The notes below the pieces were generated by a model. It did not search any database, was not told the origin of the DNA, and saw only the letters and a list, made by a program, of their open reading frames with translations. Source: Adineta vaga (lineage: Eukaryota; Rotifera). Taken from it: 64,000 nt of DNA. Positions 10,503 through 23,644 of this stretch are shown here, one piece after another. Both the position numbers and the translations under genes were made by a program. Where the stretch lies: assembly GCA_021613535.1 (NCBI GenBank), contig CP075497.1:6510001-6574000 (forward strand), read 5' to 3'. Within the stretch, counting starts at the first letter, position 1. Each line of letters begins with the position of its first letter.

Positions 10503-13500
10503 GTTGATAAAAAGACGATGTCACTAAAGATAACAAATAAGAATAGGAACGATTATCCTTATAACAAAAATTTCTTCTTATGTTCGTCATTTTCTTCTCT
10601 TGTTTTTTTCTTTTTCTTTTCTTTTTCTTCTTCTCTTTTCTCTATTCTTCTTAAATGTCATTGGTTGAGGTGACAATTTTTTTTTAATTGGTCCAACGAT
10701 ACTTACTGTTTGACGAAAGAAAAGGAAAAAACATGTTCGATGGGTTGTTTTGAACGATGAAGAATTCGAACTAACATAAACATCGAAGAAAATATTTTTT
10801 ATGGTAATGATGCTCGTGCTCGTTTTGGATGATAAGCTCTCTTTTGATAAGACCCTTGTTTCTCTCTCTCGTTCTTTCGACGATTTTTCTTTATTTCACT
10901 CTTCCTGCGTCTGCTGCTCCCATTCCAAGCGGGCGCTACAAAACTTTGATAAAAATTATCGCTTGTCTGTGGTTGTAAAACGACACTCATCACAACGAGG
11001 GAGAGAAAAAAAGATAGAGCTGCATTTCACTCACATTCACTTTTCAAAAAGAGCAGCAGCAGACAAGACGTACGGCAATATTGATAGAGGTGAGCAGACG
11101 CAACAAATAGATTTAACTCTTGATAATTTTTGATTTTGACTTTTCTTCTTAGCTATGCTGATTTGTCACACGTCCTAATTATTATATATGTTACCTTTTT
11201 AGAAATGATGATCTTCGTTTACTCGACGCGTATTGGCCAAAAAAAAATTTTTTTTTCTCAAGTGCTTATATGTGTGTGGTAGTGTTGTGTGCGTTCAAGT
11301 TAAATAAAAACTAGGAGTGGGGCGGCAAAGTATGATTTTTCTCTCCGTCCCTCTCCTTTCTTCTCTCTTCTTCTTCTTCTTCTTCGTACTCTCCAACTGC
11401 TGCTTGTTGCCGTCATCGTCGACGTCGCTCTTCTCTTCTTTTTTTTTCGCTCTCTACTCACAAACATAAGCGCTTCTTTCAAACAAGTCAGCGCCCATAT
11501 AGCCACCACTTATAATTGTTTGGAAGTGAAATATGTGCACATGCACGGCGTATTCTATATATATATATATATAAATAAATGTGTGTATGCTATCTCTCGT
11601 AATGAAAGTCTTCATCATCTTCTTCTTTTTTTCCTTTGTTAAAATTAGATTTTCAAGGAGGTTGACTCTCGAAAACAGATCGACAGGTGCAGTTGTCTAC
11701 ATACGCGTGTGGATGTAACTAAATCCGTAATGGATGATCATGATTTTATGGTTTAATGACAATGAAAATTGCCTTTTCTTTCTTTCTCTTTGTACATGTG
11801 TCTCTCTTTCTCTCGTATTGCCTCTTCTTACGAGATGATGAGGTGCGAAGGATCGGATTTAAAAAATCAACATACTTGCCGAAGTAAAAAAAAAAGTGTA
11901 CACATTAAAATATTGATTGTTCGTCTTAGTCTCTCAATGAGTCTCTTATTTATAAATCAATTCAAGTTGAAATTTATGGCCAATTTCATTTTTTTCCTAG
12001 CTCACAGCAGCGAGGTCAATATGTTATCTCTGCTGACCTCGTTTGTCTCCATCATTTGAAGTAATCAAAGAAATGTACATTGACGTTAAAAAATCTTATT
12101 TTGCTCGATTCAAATAAATATATAAATCGAACAACCAATGATTGTTACGTTTATTTTTTTCCTTCATCGCATAAAAAGAAAGAAAAATGTATTGTGAAGC
12201 ACAAAAAAGAAACCTACTGCTTCTTTTGCTGTTATCAGTAAAAGCAAATAGAAACGACACATACCTCAGTTCCTCTCTCTCTCTCTCTCTGCCTTTCGTA
12301 TGCGTGTTCGCGCTTTTCTCTCTTTAGATGCGTACTTTGCCTTGCTTTTTATGAAGTCACAACGAAGAGCAAATATTGAAAAGAGAGCACAACCAGTCAA
12401 GAGCAGAGTAAATAAAGCACAAGAGATAACGAAGGAGAGCTCAAACATATACATAAAGCAACACACCGGTTCTTATTCATTTTTTTCTTCTTTTTCTCCC
12501 TCTCTCTCAACTATTTATGGACGATCAATAATCTTTCTGACTAAAGCATTGTGTTATAAATTTGTCGACAATGATCGATTGATTTTCATATATCGAAAAG
12601 AATGTGTAAACAGAACATTGAAAGAAAGAAAAAAAAACCTATTTTAAGCAGAAAAACTATGGCATCAATGAACAATGAAATGGTTCATTACACGAACTAC
12701 TCACCGATAATCATCATAGACAGTCCACTGACATCGTCTTTGTATCTGATCATAGCTCATCGTATTTTTTTCTCGTCGAGGTATTTTGCCAATGAATATA
12801 ACATGCACATGTCTTCATGTATGTGCCTGGACTGAAATAGAATGAAATTGGATATCTATCATCAGTTATTTTTCATCATTTTCTTTTCTCTTGTAGACAA
12901 AGTCCAATGATTGAACTAATACAGATATCAAGGTCAGAACAGTTCAGTTCTAAGTGAATATGAACAATGAATTTCGATGATAATGATCATAATAATAATC
13001 CTATTTTCAATTCGAACTAGTTTGAACAAAAATTTCTGATGTTTTTTATTTTAGTATTTGAATACGTACCGAGTAAGAGTATGCGACCGACTGACTGACT
13101 GGCACGGCGGCCATACTCTTATTATCTAAATTGTTATTTGGATAAGATAACTCGATTGTACGAGAGAAGGTTGCGCATTTTTGTTTCTTTCATTGCTTTT
13201 TACTCTCTTTTTTTCCCTATATTGTTCGATAGACTTGCAATGAGGCATAACATAAAAAATCGAACACACTCATACGTGCTTAGTTTTCTCAATATAATCT
13301 GCATTTTTCACTACTAATAATTAATTTAGTTTTGACCTTCAAATATTTTTCTAATTGAAAGAATCTTTTTTTCATTCTATACGATATGTTCGACATGAAA
13401 TTGATGGACATATACATATGCTATTGATGAATCGACAACCTTGCAAGAATAAATGAGTAACGTATATTAAAATGCATACGAGTTTCATTTGCTTAAAATA

Positions 13501-14043
13501 CATCAAAGTTAAAAAAGATCATATTACTATCAACACCTTAAAATCTATTGAGACACAAGAAAAGAAAATCAATGAATATTCGATGTTATAAAGTTTATTC
13601 AAATATATTGCATGATATTACATTTCTGTTGTTCAAAATATTAATATTTGTATCGTTGGTATTGGGATTTAATATATGAACTGTAAAACATGCAAAGAAT
13701 TCATAATAGAATATGTTAACTCTAGATATTATACTGTTATTGTCAATATCATACGGTTTTTTATTCAAGGTAAAAAGAAAAATCATTGAGTAATATAACT
13801 GATAAGAGTATTAACTCGACGTTTTTGTTTTCACTCTTTAATATCAGCAGAATAATGAAAGGTATACGCAGAAAGCAAAGTACATTACTAATATCTAAGC
13901 ATGTGTAACGAAATAAATATCACATGTTTGATCGCATGAAAATCAGTGTAGGAAAACAAACATACATGTTTAGATATTCACCAAATAACAAATAAATTAA
14001 TAGGCATATAAAAAGCGTAGAATTTCAGTTAATAAATTAAGGA
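10503..14043. other. Long gene-free region upstream of GATA-B
   Basis: About 3.5 kb without a supportable exon. It contains poly-pyrimidine tracts (about 10580-10660 and 11340-11460), a short TA run near 11560, CT repeats near 12270-12290, and an inverted repeat of AGGTCA-type half-sites at 12011-12041. Short open frames here have Arg/Lys/Ser-rich or Phe/Leu-rich composition typical of simple sequence. Position suggests the 5' regulatory region of GATA-B; the left end also holds its 5' UTR. Confidence 0.4.
12011..12041. promoter_or_regulatory. Inverted repeat with AGGTCA half-sites
   Basis: CGAGGTCA at 12011-12018 is followed by its exact reverse complement TGACCTCG at 12034-12041, with a 15-nt spacer. 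The arms contain the nuclear-receptor half-site AGGTCA in opposite orientations and could also form an 8-bp hairpin. It lies about 1.5 kb upstream of the GATA-B start. An 8-bp match can arise by chance in 64 kb, so a function is only a suggestion. Confidence 0.25.
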
Positions 14044-17000
14044 TTAGGTTATTGTAAGTGTCCAATCAGTTGAGACTGATGGACCAGGTCGTCGAATAAT
14101 AAGTGTTTGAGATTCTTCATGATAACGATGAAGTGGAACAGCTTGTTTATCACCTGAATTGATTGTTACTTTAGTTGGATTTTTTGCATAACCAAGTATA
14201 ATGATACGTTCAATCCAAGCATTTGTTTGAAATTTAGCAGTTGAGTCAAGAGTTCTAAAATATTAATGAACTAAGTTTTTAAAAAATGATGAAAAAGAAA
14301 GAAAATACTTCGAATGAAGTTCATTATTTTTAAAAATAAAACGACGATAAATCAATTGTCGTTTTTGTCGATAATCATATGTATGTCCATCATCCATATA
14401 CAATTCACCTCTGGCTTCAGACTAATTCGAAAAAGATTTCACAATAAATTTTCTTTCTAAATAAAAACTGACTATACATACATTTCGATCAAGTGCTACG
14501 ACTAATGTAATTGGATCATGAATAGCAAGCATTGAAGCACGTCGTCGTCGAAATCTTTGTGGAATAATAACACCACCTAATTGATAAACAGGTATCTTGG
14601 AAAATAGAGAAACAATTATGAAATTGCTTTCATCATATTATTAAAGATAATTACCGATTGCATATCAACATTGACAAGTGTTGTCGTTGAACCATTGAAT
14701 TGAATATATGTTCGTATATCATACCACACCTTGCAGAGAAAAAAGAGAAAAAGATTATGAAAATATGATAAGTATTTTTCGTACAGTATTTTCACCAGGA
14801 AAATAAATTGGTACTTGATTAATATCAGCTTCCGTAATTGGATAAATGAGAAGACCATTTCCTGTATCAGACATTAGTTTCATTAACATACAGTCTTTTA
14901 TTATTAGAAAGTTTTGATACATACCAACCATAAATGACTCTTCTACTTTAAATGTTTTCTTATCTTTGGCAAAATTTGCCCATAACGGCAACATAGGTGG
15001 TATGCCTTGTTTTTCTTGTTTATAAAATAATGTATACCAATAAGGTAAATATTGATAACGTTGTTCGATAGCTTTACGTATTAATCGTGTATTTTCATTA
15101 CCAAATAACCATGGTTCACGACGAGCAGTATCAATATGTGCATGTTCTCGATAGAATGGTTGAAAGGCTGCTGCCTGAACAGAGAAAAATAATAAAAATC
15201 AAAGAAAAAAGCGATCCATTTCAACATACTTGATACCATCGAACAAGTAATTTAGCATCTGGATTGGAGAAAAAACCTCCAACATCAGCCCCAATAAAAC
15301 CAAAACCAGTTACAGATAAACTTAAAAGCATTGGTGTAGCTATTTTTAAATAACTCCATTGTGCTTTATTATCACCAGTCCATACAGCAGCAGTTCGTTG
15401 TGAACCCGCAAAGAATGAACGTGTCAATACAAATGGACGAATATGTCCATGCGAACGATTTAAAAGACCTTGAAATGTTGACATATGTTGAAGCATACCA
15501 TAGAGATTATGTACATCACGATCTTCCCATCCACCGTGATGAACAATATCTTTCGGAAAAGTTACTTCTGGACCATTGAAAACGGATGGTTCATTCATAT
15601 CATTCCATATAAAGAGATTTCCTGTTGAACCTTGATAGTTTTTTAATGAATATAATTTAGAATACCATTGAAATACATCAGGATTGAAATAATCAAGCCA
15701 CATTGAAGCACCTTTGATTGAAGAAGACAAGAAGAATAAAAAACTTAGTTTGTTGTAGAACTTACCTGGCCAACATGATCCTTCATAATCGGTTCCATCT
15801 TTTGTTTTGACGAAATATCCTTTTGATTTAGCGATAGAATACACATGATATCCATCATCTTTTTTTATATGCGGATCACTAATTGTGACCATTTTTCTTC
15901 CATAATGAGCAACATCATCTTGCATTTTTTCTGGATGAGGAAATTTGGCCAGATCCCAAGTAAGATATCGTTTTCCATTTGTATGCTCAATATCAAGCCA
16001 AATGACATCCAATGGAATCAAATATTTTTCAAAACCATTTAAAACACTACAATTATTATCTATTCATTTAAAATTTCAACTTGTAATTCACTTTACCTTC
16101 GAACATCATCTTCATCATTATAATTCCAACGACATTGATGATAAGCGATGGCCCATAGCTGAAAACAAAATCAACTGCCATGAACGATATATAAGTGTAC
16201 AACAAGCTTACCGGTGGAAGTGGAACTGAACCTGTAATGGCTGTATATTGTTTGAAGATATCTCTTGGTGTTGGACCCATAAAGAAGAATCCATCGAATA
16301 TACCCGATTCAAACATCCAGTGAGTTGATACTTCTGGTATTTCATTTTTATCAGCACCTGGTTTTGTAGAAAAAAAACTTGCAATTGTTGAGAAGAATCC
16401 CTAAATATAAATATAATCATTCATTTTCTATTCGAATAAAACTAGTTTTCTCAGTTAATTATTAAATGATTAATCTTTCGCTTTTATATAAATGAAATTG
16501 TGTCAGTCGATTCTTAGCAAACTTCATGTACATAAATAACGAATAATTTTTCATTATTTTTTGATGTACTCAAAATAAAACTCTTCCAAACGAATCAATA
16601 TGTAAAAACTGATCTATTGTTTCTAATATAGAGATGAATTTTGCTAATAAATTCAGTTAAAACTGCATTGAAAACATATCCAAAAGCTTTACAAGAGAGT
16701 ACAAAGCAGAAGATTCTTATCAAATCTATTCTACTACTCAGTTATTTAGAACATAAACATACACAAACTATTACTCTTAAGCTTAGTTTATGCATTAGAA
16801 TCATTATAGAAACAAAAGACAGAAAATATATAGTAAAAATGAATACATTTGACAGAAAATATTATTACCATGACTTTCATCCAAGGATTCTGCAAGCAAA
16901 AAAAGATTTCATTTACTTGCATCTCTAACATTTCCTTTTCAACTTGAATGAATACAAACACTTACTTGTGCTGTTAATTTATCATTATTAACATCAATCC

Positions 17001-18400
17001 ATCCTTCAGCAGCATTTAACCAAAAAAATCCAACAGTTGCATGTTCACTAAAGAAAATTATCTAGACGAATGATTTAAATTGATATTATATTTACTTATG
17101 AGCTAGCATATATGGAACAGAACCATATAAAGCCATTGGATTTTGAATATCATATTCGAATACATCAACATTAAACAGACGATATGGATCAGTGTCACTA
17201 AATGACTCGTTGTGATTTTGTTTGAAAGAAAAAGAAAGTTTTGTCTTACTGTGTGGATCGAAGTGAAAATGCATCGGCATGTTCAGGAATTCCATAAACA
17301 TTTTCGAAATTTAGAAAATTTACATCAACACCAATCGATGATGGACCTTAGAAGAAAGTTTCATTATTATTCATAACTAACAGATAATAATTTATTCTTA
17401 CCAAATGGTTTTGAATCTTGATGACTTTTAAATGTTTCTTCCCACATTCCATCTTCATTTTCTTCATTCTACACAACAGAAGAATATTTTATAAACTTCC
17501 TGAGAAGAAAAAAACGCAATTATTTGATTAGGTCTCTTTTCTTCTTTCAAATGAGTCTGACAAACAGGAAAGAAACCTATTTTTAAAACTTCCTTGTAGA
17601 ACATGTTGAATAACAATAAACAAAACTAATCGTTATCTACTTACATTTGTATCTTCATTTGTTCTATATGAAAGAAGAAAAAAAATTAACAAAGAATGTT
17701 TAATTATACAATTTATTGAAATCTACTTACGCGGGTTTTGTTCGATAATGTTCGAAATTGAACATATTTTTCGAATTAACACTCATAACAAATATTCCAT
17801 TTGTAAATAAATCCAATCGAAATGGTTTCGCATTAAGAAGAAATTTTGCTGATTTACCAAAATTACCTTCAATGAAATTCTCATCTGGTTTAGTCAAATT
17901 AACACTAAAAAAACAATCAAAAGAAAAGTCCCCCTTCTTTTTTCTTTGCAAGATCATCGACTTAGTCCTACGGGATAAGTTTTGGTTCACCAACAAGACT
18001 ATGTTCAACTTCAAAACGTTTTCTTATTGGATTAATTTCATTAATTTTCACTCGTAATGAATTGTGTTCTAATGTATAAATATCTAACTGAAATTTCACG
18101 TGAGATTTAAGAGTATTGAAAAGTGAAAATTGTAAATGTCCAATTTGAATTGTTTTCATTGAATTTAGATCAACTTCGTAAGGTGAAACGTCAGGTTTAT
18201 ATTTCCGTTGTCGTCTAATCAAAAATTCATTAATTATGATTTCTGTGTAAAGAATCAATGAGAGAAAAAAAAAGTATTTACCGACAGAAAGTACTTTGTT
18301 CACATGTTTTGAAATTATTTCGATCGACATTTTCAATAAATGGAATGTGAAAAATGTAGAAAATTAAGATGAGATTTAATAGGCAAAGAAATCTACTCAT
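14044..18400 (-). CDS. GANAB: Glucosidase II catalytic subunit (neutral alpha-glucosidase AB, GH31)
   Basis: Nineteen coding exons, all phase-consistent, give about 925 residues, close to the family length (about 940). The N-terminus is a signal peptide followed by [16 protein letters not shown], typical of this ER enzyme. The GH31 nucleophile motif is present ([15 protein letters not shown]), as is the acid/base region ([14 protein letters not shown]). Other family marks are [18 protein letters not shown] with YHQCRWNY, and [14 protein letters not shown]. The C-terminus ends in a beta-domain ([11 protein letters not shown]). In other eukaryotes the enzyme trims the inner alpha-1,3-glucoses from N-glycans in the ER lumen, working with a beta subunit that supplies retention. 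Nothing looks broken. Two exons are very small: 19 nt at 17645-17663 and 21 nt at 16869-16889. The intron at 16401-16868 is the only long one. A TTAG acceptor lies 11 nt before the ATG. Confidence 0.93.
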
Positions 18401-18778
18401 TTCCAGTATTCTAATGTGAGTATGAGTAGTTAGTTTATCATGACAGCTGATGGATGGATGAATGGATGGTTTGGTTTTTAGTGAATTGAAGGTTTGGAAA
18501 AATTATATTGGTTATTTGAAAATCTTCAATAAAGTTTCTACAAAATATAATATAGAAATTTTTCAAATGAAATTTGAAAATAAAATATGAAAAATAAAAT
18601 GAAAATATGTAGGTAAAATGTAAGATAGATGCCACTAAATTCGATCAAATAGGAGTCAAGGTGTTATAGTAATGAATTGTAAAATGGAGAAAAGAAAAGA
18701 AAAAGTGATTTTTTTTCGATTGATACAATTGCGTGATTGATTGGAATTGACGAATATTATTTGTGAGACAAAGATACA
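18401..18778. promoter_or_regulatory. Shared upstream region of GANAB and TTC29-like gene
   Basis: About 380 nt separate two divergent start codons. The stretch is A/T-rich with no exon signal, so it is a candidate bidirectional promoter. I saw no specific factor site. Confidence 0.4.
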
Positions 18779-21072
18779 ATGAGTAAGCTATTCCTAATAT
18801 TCGTTGAATACCAAATTCGGAAGTTTGTAGATTCGATTTAAAGATGTATATTTCCTTAGAGTAACTAACTGATACTATTTGAGGTAAGAAAAATATAAAC
18901 TGCTATTTTAATCTAGTTACAGATCAGGTTTAGAAAATCATGTATAACACTAAATTGAATATTTTGATTTTGTTGTATATAAGATTGATGAATATTATCA
19001 AGAGAGTAATTTCATGTCTATTGTTTAGCGGAAACAACAGTTTATCGACCAAAACCAAACAATGAAACTTCAAATAAAGGTCAATCAGGTTTCTATCGTA
19101 ATGTTATTTTACCTAGTAAAACGATCAAAGAAAAAAATAAAGTTCGTAATAACATCATCGAATGATGTCAATTCTATTCATGATCACGTGTTTTTCTAGC
19201 TTCCATTAAATCAAATTAAAAATACGGCCACTGCATATGAAAAACAAACAGCACTTCGAAAAGAAGATACAGAAAAGTTTGTACTTGTTTTCTTCGAAAT
19301 ATAATATGTATTTATTTATGTTGTTTTTCGATTCTATTTAGATTTCGAAGTTCATTACAACGTCAATTATCAACTGATATGCTTCGACATGGATATCATC
19401 ATTCTTTTCGTGAATTATGTGCGATTTTAGCATGGCAAAAAGATGATCGAGAACGTTTAGGAGCTGAACATCCACTTCATCGACGGCCATTACTTGATGC
19501 TGAACCTGATAAATTACGTTTTCTTTGTCAATATCTCAATAAAGCCGAAGAAGCGGAACGACGATGTAATTTAGTTTTCTTATTTGTAGAGATTTAATAA
19601 AAATTTGACATATATTTAGGTCAATATTCGAATATGTACCATAATTATCTTGAATTAGCTGCATATTTTTTGAAGAGTGATGATCGTTGGCTTTCAGATT
19701 ATTTTTATGAAAAAAGTTTAAATGTTGCTCAAACATATTCACAATTTGATCCACAATTAGCTGCTGAAGCACATCTCAATGTTGGCTTAGCTTATGAACG
19801 ACGAGGTTAATTGGTTCTTCATAGAAAAAATTTCAATGCAATCTTTTTCTTCTAGGTGATCTGATGAAAGCTTTACATAGTTTTATAAAATATCGCGAAT
19901 TAAGTGAAGATTTTGAACAATTAAGAACAGATGCTAGTATTCAATTAACACGTTTATATATGAAATTAGCACAGCGTCGAACGGATATGCAATCACTTCA
20001 ATATGTTATTAAAGCATATGAAGCATCTGCACAAAGTAAAATATTGTTGAGAAAACGATTTTTTGACGAAAATAATTATGTTTTTTTGTTTTCTTTATTA
20101 TTGATTAGCTGGTGATAAAAAAGTGGAAAATGAAACAAGCTATAAATTAGGACAAGCTTTCTTAGAACATGGAGATGTTGATTCTGCTCTGAAATATCTT
20201 CACCGATATTATGATTATTGTGAAGATATGAATGATGATGAAGGATTTGGTTTAGCAAGTGAAGCACTTGCTATTTGTTATCAAAAGTAATTGAAAGGAT
20301 AAAATGAGAATCTCAAGTTTTTTTTTCTCTGTTCACTTTAAAGAACATACTTAAACTGAGAATTGCCTTTACATTTTTCGAGATATAGAAGAAGAGTGTA
20401 GAAAGACTTCAAAGTTATGCTTATTATACTTTATGCATTCTAATTATGTTGAAATAGAGTATGATAAATAAAATTCGCGATTCTTTTGATAATTCTTTGA
20501 GTGCAAATTATGTTGAAGATAAATTATCTAATTATAATTTAATATAAAAAAAGAATAATATGTATCTAAAACATTCTACATTCGTTTTCAATGTAAATTA
20601 TAATGGTTTATTATTTATCAATTTACATTCGCTTCCTTTCTCAGAGAATATTACTTGTTCTTTTTTTTAGAAAATCGAACGTTGAAAAAAGTACCGAATA
20701 CCTAACAAAATATTTACAAAAAGTTTCCGATAAAGAAGGTGATATTCAATATGCTCGAGCCTGTAGTGCACTTGGTTTTATTCACAATACCTTAGTAAAG
20801 AAAATCGAAAGTTATACTTTTTTTTCGCTAATCATCTAACTTTTGTTTAGGGCCAATATGATGCTGGTATTCAATCGTTAAGTAAAGCTTATAGCATATC
20901 TTTAGCAAACAGTCATGCTGATCTTGATCGTAATCGAGTTTTATTTGGTATTGCACATGGAATGAAAATACGGCCATTTTTTAATGATCAAATCGATCGA
21001 ATGAATACAAAAGATTTACTTCAGTGGAAATGTACAAGACATGAAAGTTTTTTAACTGAACCTAAACCTTAA
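18779..21072 (+). CDS. TTC29: TTC29-like tetratricopeptide repeat protein
   Basis: Nine exons, phase-consistent: 18779-18782, 19029-19141, 19200-19276, 19342-19565, 19620-19805, 19856-20035, 20109-20286, 20671-20794 and 20851-21072, about 396 residues. The first coding exon holds only ATG plus one base. The start rests on frame agreement (MTETTVYRP), as the next exon has no ATG near its 5' end. From residue about 120 the protein is helical in TPR style: YHNYLELAAYF, HLNVGLAYERRGDLMKAL, YKLGQAFLEHGDVDSAL and ARACSALGFIHN. The Arg-rich N-terminal block (QLSTDMLRHGYHHSFRELC) and the ending QWKCTRHESFLTEPKP fit TTC29, an axonemal dynein-linked protein of cilia and sperm in vertebrates. The identification is from memory of the family. 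AATAAA lies near 21186. Confidence 0.65.
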
Positions 21073-21185
21073 ATCATTAACTTTTCAAAACTCATTTGTT
21101 TATTGGCTCGTTTTTTGCTCCAAAAATAATCTATTCAGTAAAAATCATACATAAATCATTTTATTTTGTGTACTTGAAATATAAA

Positions 21186-21191
21186 AATAAA
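21186..21191 (+). terminator. Poly(A) signal of the TTC29-like gene
   Basis: AATAAA about 115 nt after the stop at 21072, on the coding strand, before the convergent small membrane-protein gene that ends at 21359. Confidence 0.4.
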
Positions 21192-21358
21192 TCTATACAT
21201 TTATCCCATGCAAAGAATGTTCATAATCTTGTCATTTTTTAAAATTATTATCAAGATGTACTATTCTAGTAGAAATAAATCAATAAATAATATTGTGTTT
21301 TGATTTAGATAATGAACAATCAATGAGCAAGAGTTTTCTTTTGAATATATACAAAAAG

Positions 21359-21856
21359 TTAAGGAATATTGTCGGCATGAATTGCAATTGAATCGATTTG
21401 TCTCGATGTATCATGAACGATTTTATGAACTTCAATTTCGGATGCAACAGTTGATGGTACAAGTGTTTTTGGTGATGTGGAAGTTTGCTGTTTTTCTATT
21501 TTGACAAATGGAGATCTCGTTTTAATACCAGGTGGAGCTGATTGAGGAATTTCACTATTTGCTGGTAAAACACGAGATCGATATGCCCAATTGTTATAAC
21601 ATATATCCAATTTAGCATAGAAACAGACTAAGGTCATAAGAAAACATCCAACACCTAAACCAATAACACCGGCACCAATAAATGTGGTTTTTTTAATTTC
21701 TGATATAACACCGACAATAATAAGAATAAGACCAATTACTATTGATAGACAACCACAGACTATACATGAATGTCCTACTTTATGTGTGTAATTTTGATTA
21801 TGTAAACCAACTCCTGAAATGGCAGGATTACGTGTTCGACTATTAAGAAAGAGCAT
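21359..21856 (-). CDS. Small two-pass membrane protein, unknown family
   Basis: Single open exon of 165 residues from the first ATG at 21856. A short N-terminal tail leads into two hydrophobic segments: residues about 31-53 (CIVCGCLSIVIGLILIIVG) and about 60-82 (IGAGVIGLGVGCFLMTLVCF). Both are Gly-rich, with Cys at the membrane face. A Ser/Thr/Pro-rich soluble tail of about 80 residues follows, without recognisable domain. The topology predicts both ends on the same side of the membrane. I do not recognise the family. The gene is convergent with TTC29. An additional upstream exon cannot be excluded. Confidence 0.6.
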   Translation of the reverse strand: MLFLNSRTRNPAISGVGLHNQNYTHKVGHSCIVCGCLSIVIGLILIIVGVISEIKKTTFIGAGVIGLGVGCFLMTLVCFYAKLDICYNNWAYRSRVLPANSEIPQSAPPGIKTRSPFVKIEKQQTSTSPKTLVPSTVASEIEVHKIVHDTSRQIDSIAIHADNIP

Positions 21857-23644
21857 CTTTCTCAATGAACAAACATTGCACCAAGATTTGTCTTTAGAAA
21901 TGGAAACTAAATAAATATTTGATAGTTTCTTTTACGAATAAATCATCTAATATTTCACATTTTCATCTAAAATAATCAAAATACTCAACAAATGCTTGAT
22001 TTCTATTCAATAAAACAAAGATATTTTTCCATCTTTTTTCATCTTAAAGAAACAAGAAGCAAAGAAAACCTATGCAAAGACAACACACACATGTTATCAG
22101 GAATAGAAAATCTCTCGGTTTTATTTTCTATCACAAAGGAAAATAATACTAAGTGATATAAGTTGACAAAGAATAACAGCATGGAAAAGAAAATCGGAAA
22201 GAAACAGTGTAATTTGAGTGACAAGAGAAAAAATGAAAAATAATGAGGAAGAAAAAAAGAAGAAGAATTTAATTAATCATTAATTGCCGATAAGAAAAGA
22301 TTAGTTCATATGCTCATTAAATATATTATAGTGAAGTGAAGAAAATTTTCATTTTAATTTATCTGAAGACAAAGTCGAATTTCTCAACAATGAATGACAT
22401 TCTAATTGAATTGAAGAAGATTTCAAGAAAAAAATATGAAGTGGTTTTTATGAGAATAAGAACTTTCGATTCCATAGTTTCATACGCAAAAGACGAGCAG
22501 ACAGAACTCTTATTTATCAAGTAGATTTGTACAGTCCATAACTGCATTAAATTATCCTATCGATATAAGAAAGTCATCTTTTTAAAACCCAAAAATAGAA
22601 TTCACTTAATTTATTTTCTCATTTGTCAATAAATCAGCTGAGAGGCGTCGAAAGAAACTTTTTTAGTATTAAAAATAAGAAGATTATTATAACTTTTATC
22701 TAATATTGAACGATAAAAAAAGCAGCGAGGTTGTGTTTTTTAAATAGAAGTTCTCAACCTACTTTGTTTAGTTCATATAAAGAATCAATAAAAAAAACGG
22801 AAATGATAAGTAGAAAATTCAATATACCAATCTGACAGTTATTTCGCAGAGCTTTATCCGGTTAGATACGTGCAATATGTTTTGAAATTAACTGATTTAA
22901 TATTTACTAAGATTCTAGTTGATGTTTTCTGTAGCTAAGTTCAATCGAACATATCCATCGAAGACTAGATTTAGTCTGAGAATCATGATAGATGAATTAT
23001 TTATTAGAAATAAATGAAATAGAACGTATTTATTTCATTTAGAATAAATCTACCTAGAAAACGAGAAGTTGTCAGTATTTTTAGATCAATTTACGTCATA
23101 CTATGAATCTCTCTTGTCACGAGCTATCAAAATGTACTTCTCTTCCATAAATATCAAGTATAGTGTCATTGAAATGATTGTTTTGACAAGACAATTCATA
23201 ACCGTACCAGCATGAATATAATTTTATCAATATAAATCGAAGGTTATCTTACTAGAAATCACGATAATTAAAATAAAGTATGATATGTTGATTTAGTTAA
23301 TTTCACATCGATATTTTGAAAGATAAATAGTTAACAAAGGTTAAATGTCAAGTTTGTTTTCAATAACTAAAAATTTCTCAATTATTCGATGTACGATAAA
23401 TATGAATAAGTAGATCACTTCATATAACTGATGAATGACTCTCAATAAATTCAATTCGATTTCTATGTAAATGTAATCTTTTATTTGAATATTAATTAAG
23501 AAAAGCAGAAAGTTAAAATCTCTCCTTGTAACTTTGATTTTCTTCTTTCTAGACTATTTTGAAATATCGATTAGATTACAATCCATCAAATCGATATCTT
23601 ACAAAAATGAGAAGAAAAAAAAACCCGTAGTAAATCAATATTTT
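21857..23644. other. Gene-free A/T-rich region
   Basis: About 1.8 kb with only short, unconvincing open frames. I see no repeat or RNA gene. It holds the 5' side of the two-TM gene and the 3' side of the methyltransferase gene. Confidence 0.4.

Noticed and set aside
10801-11133. 110-codon plus-strand open frame upstream of GATA-B
   Set aside because: Composition follows CT-rich simple sequence, with a shadow frame on the other strand; no homology recognised.
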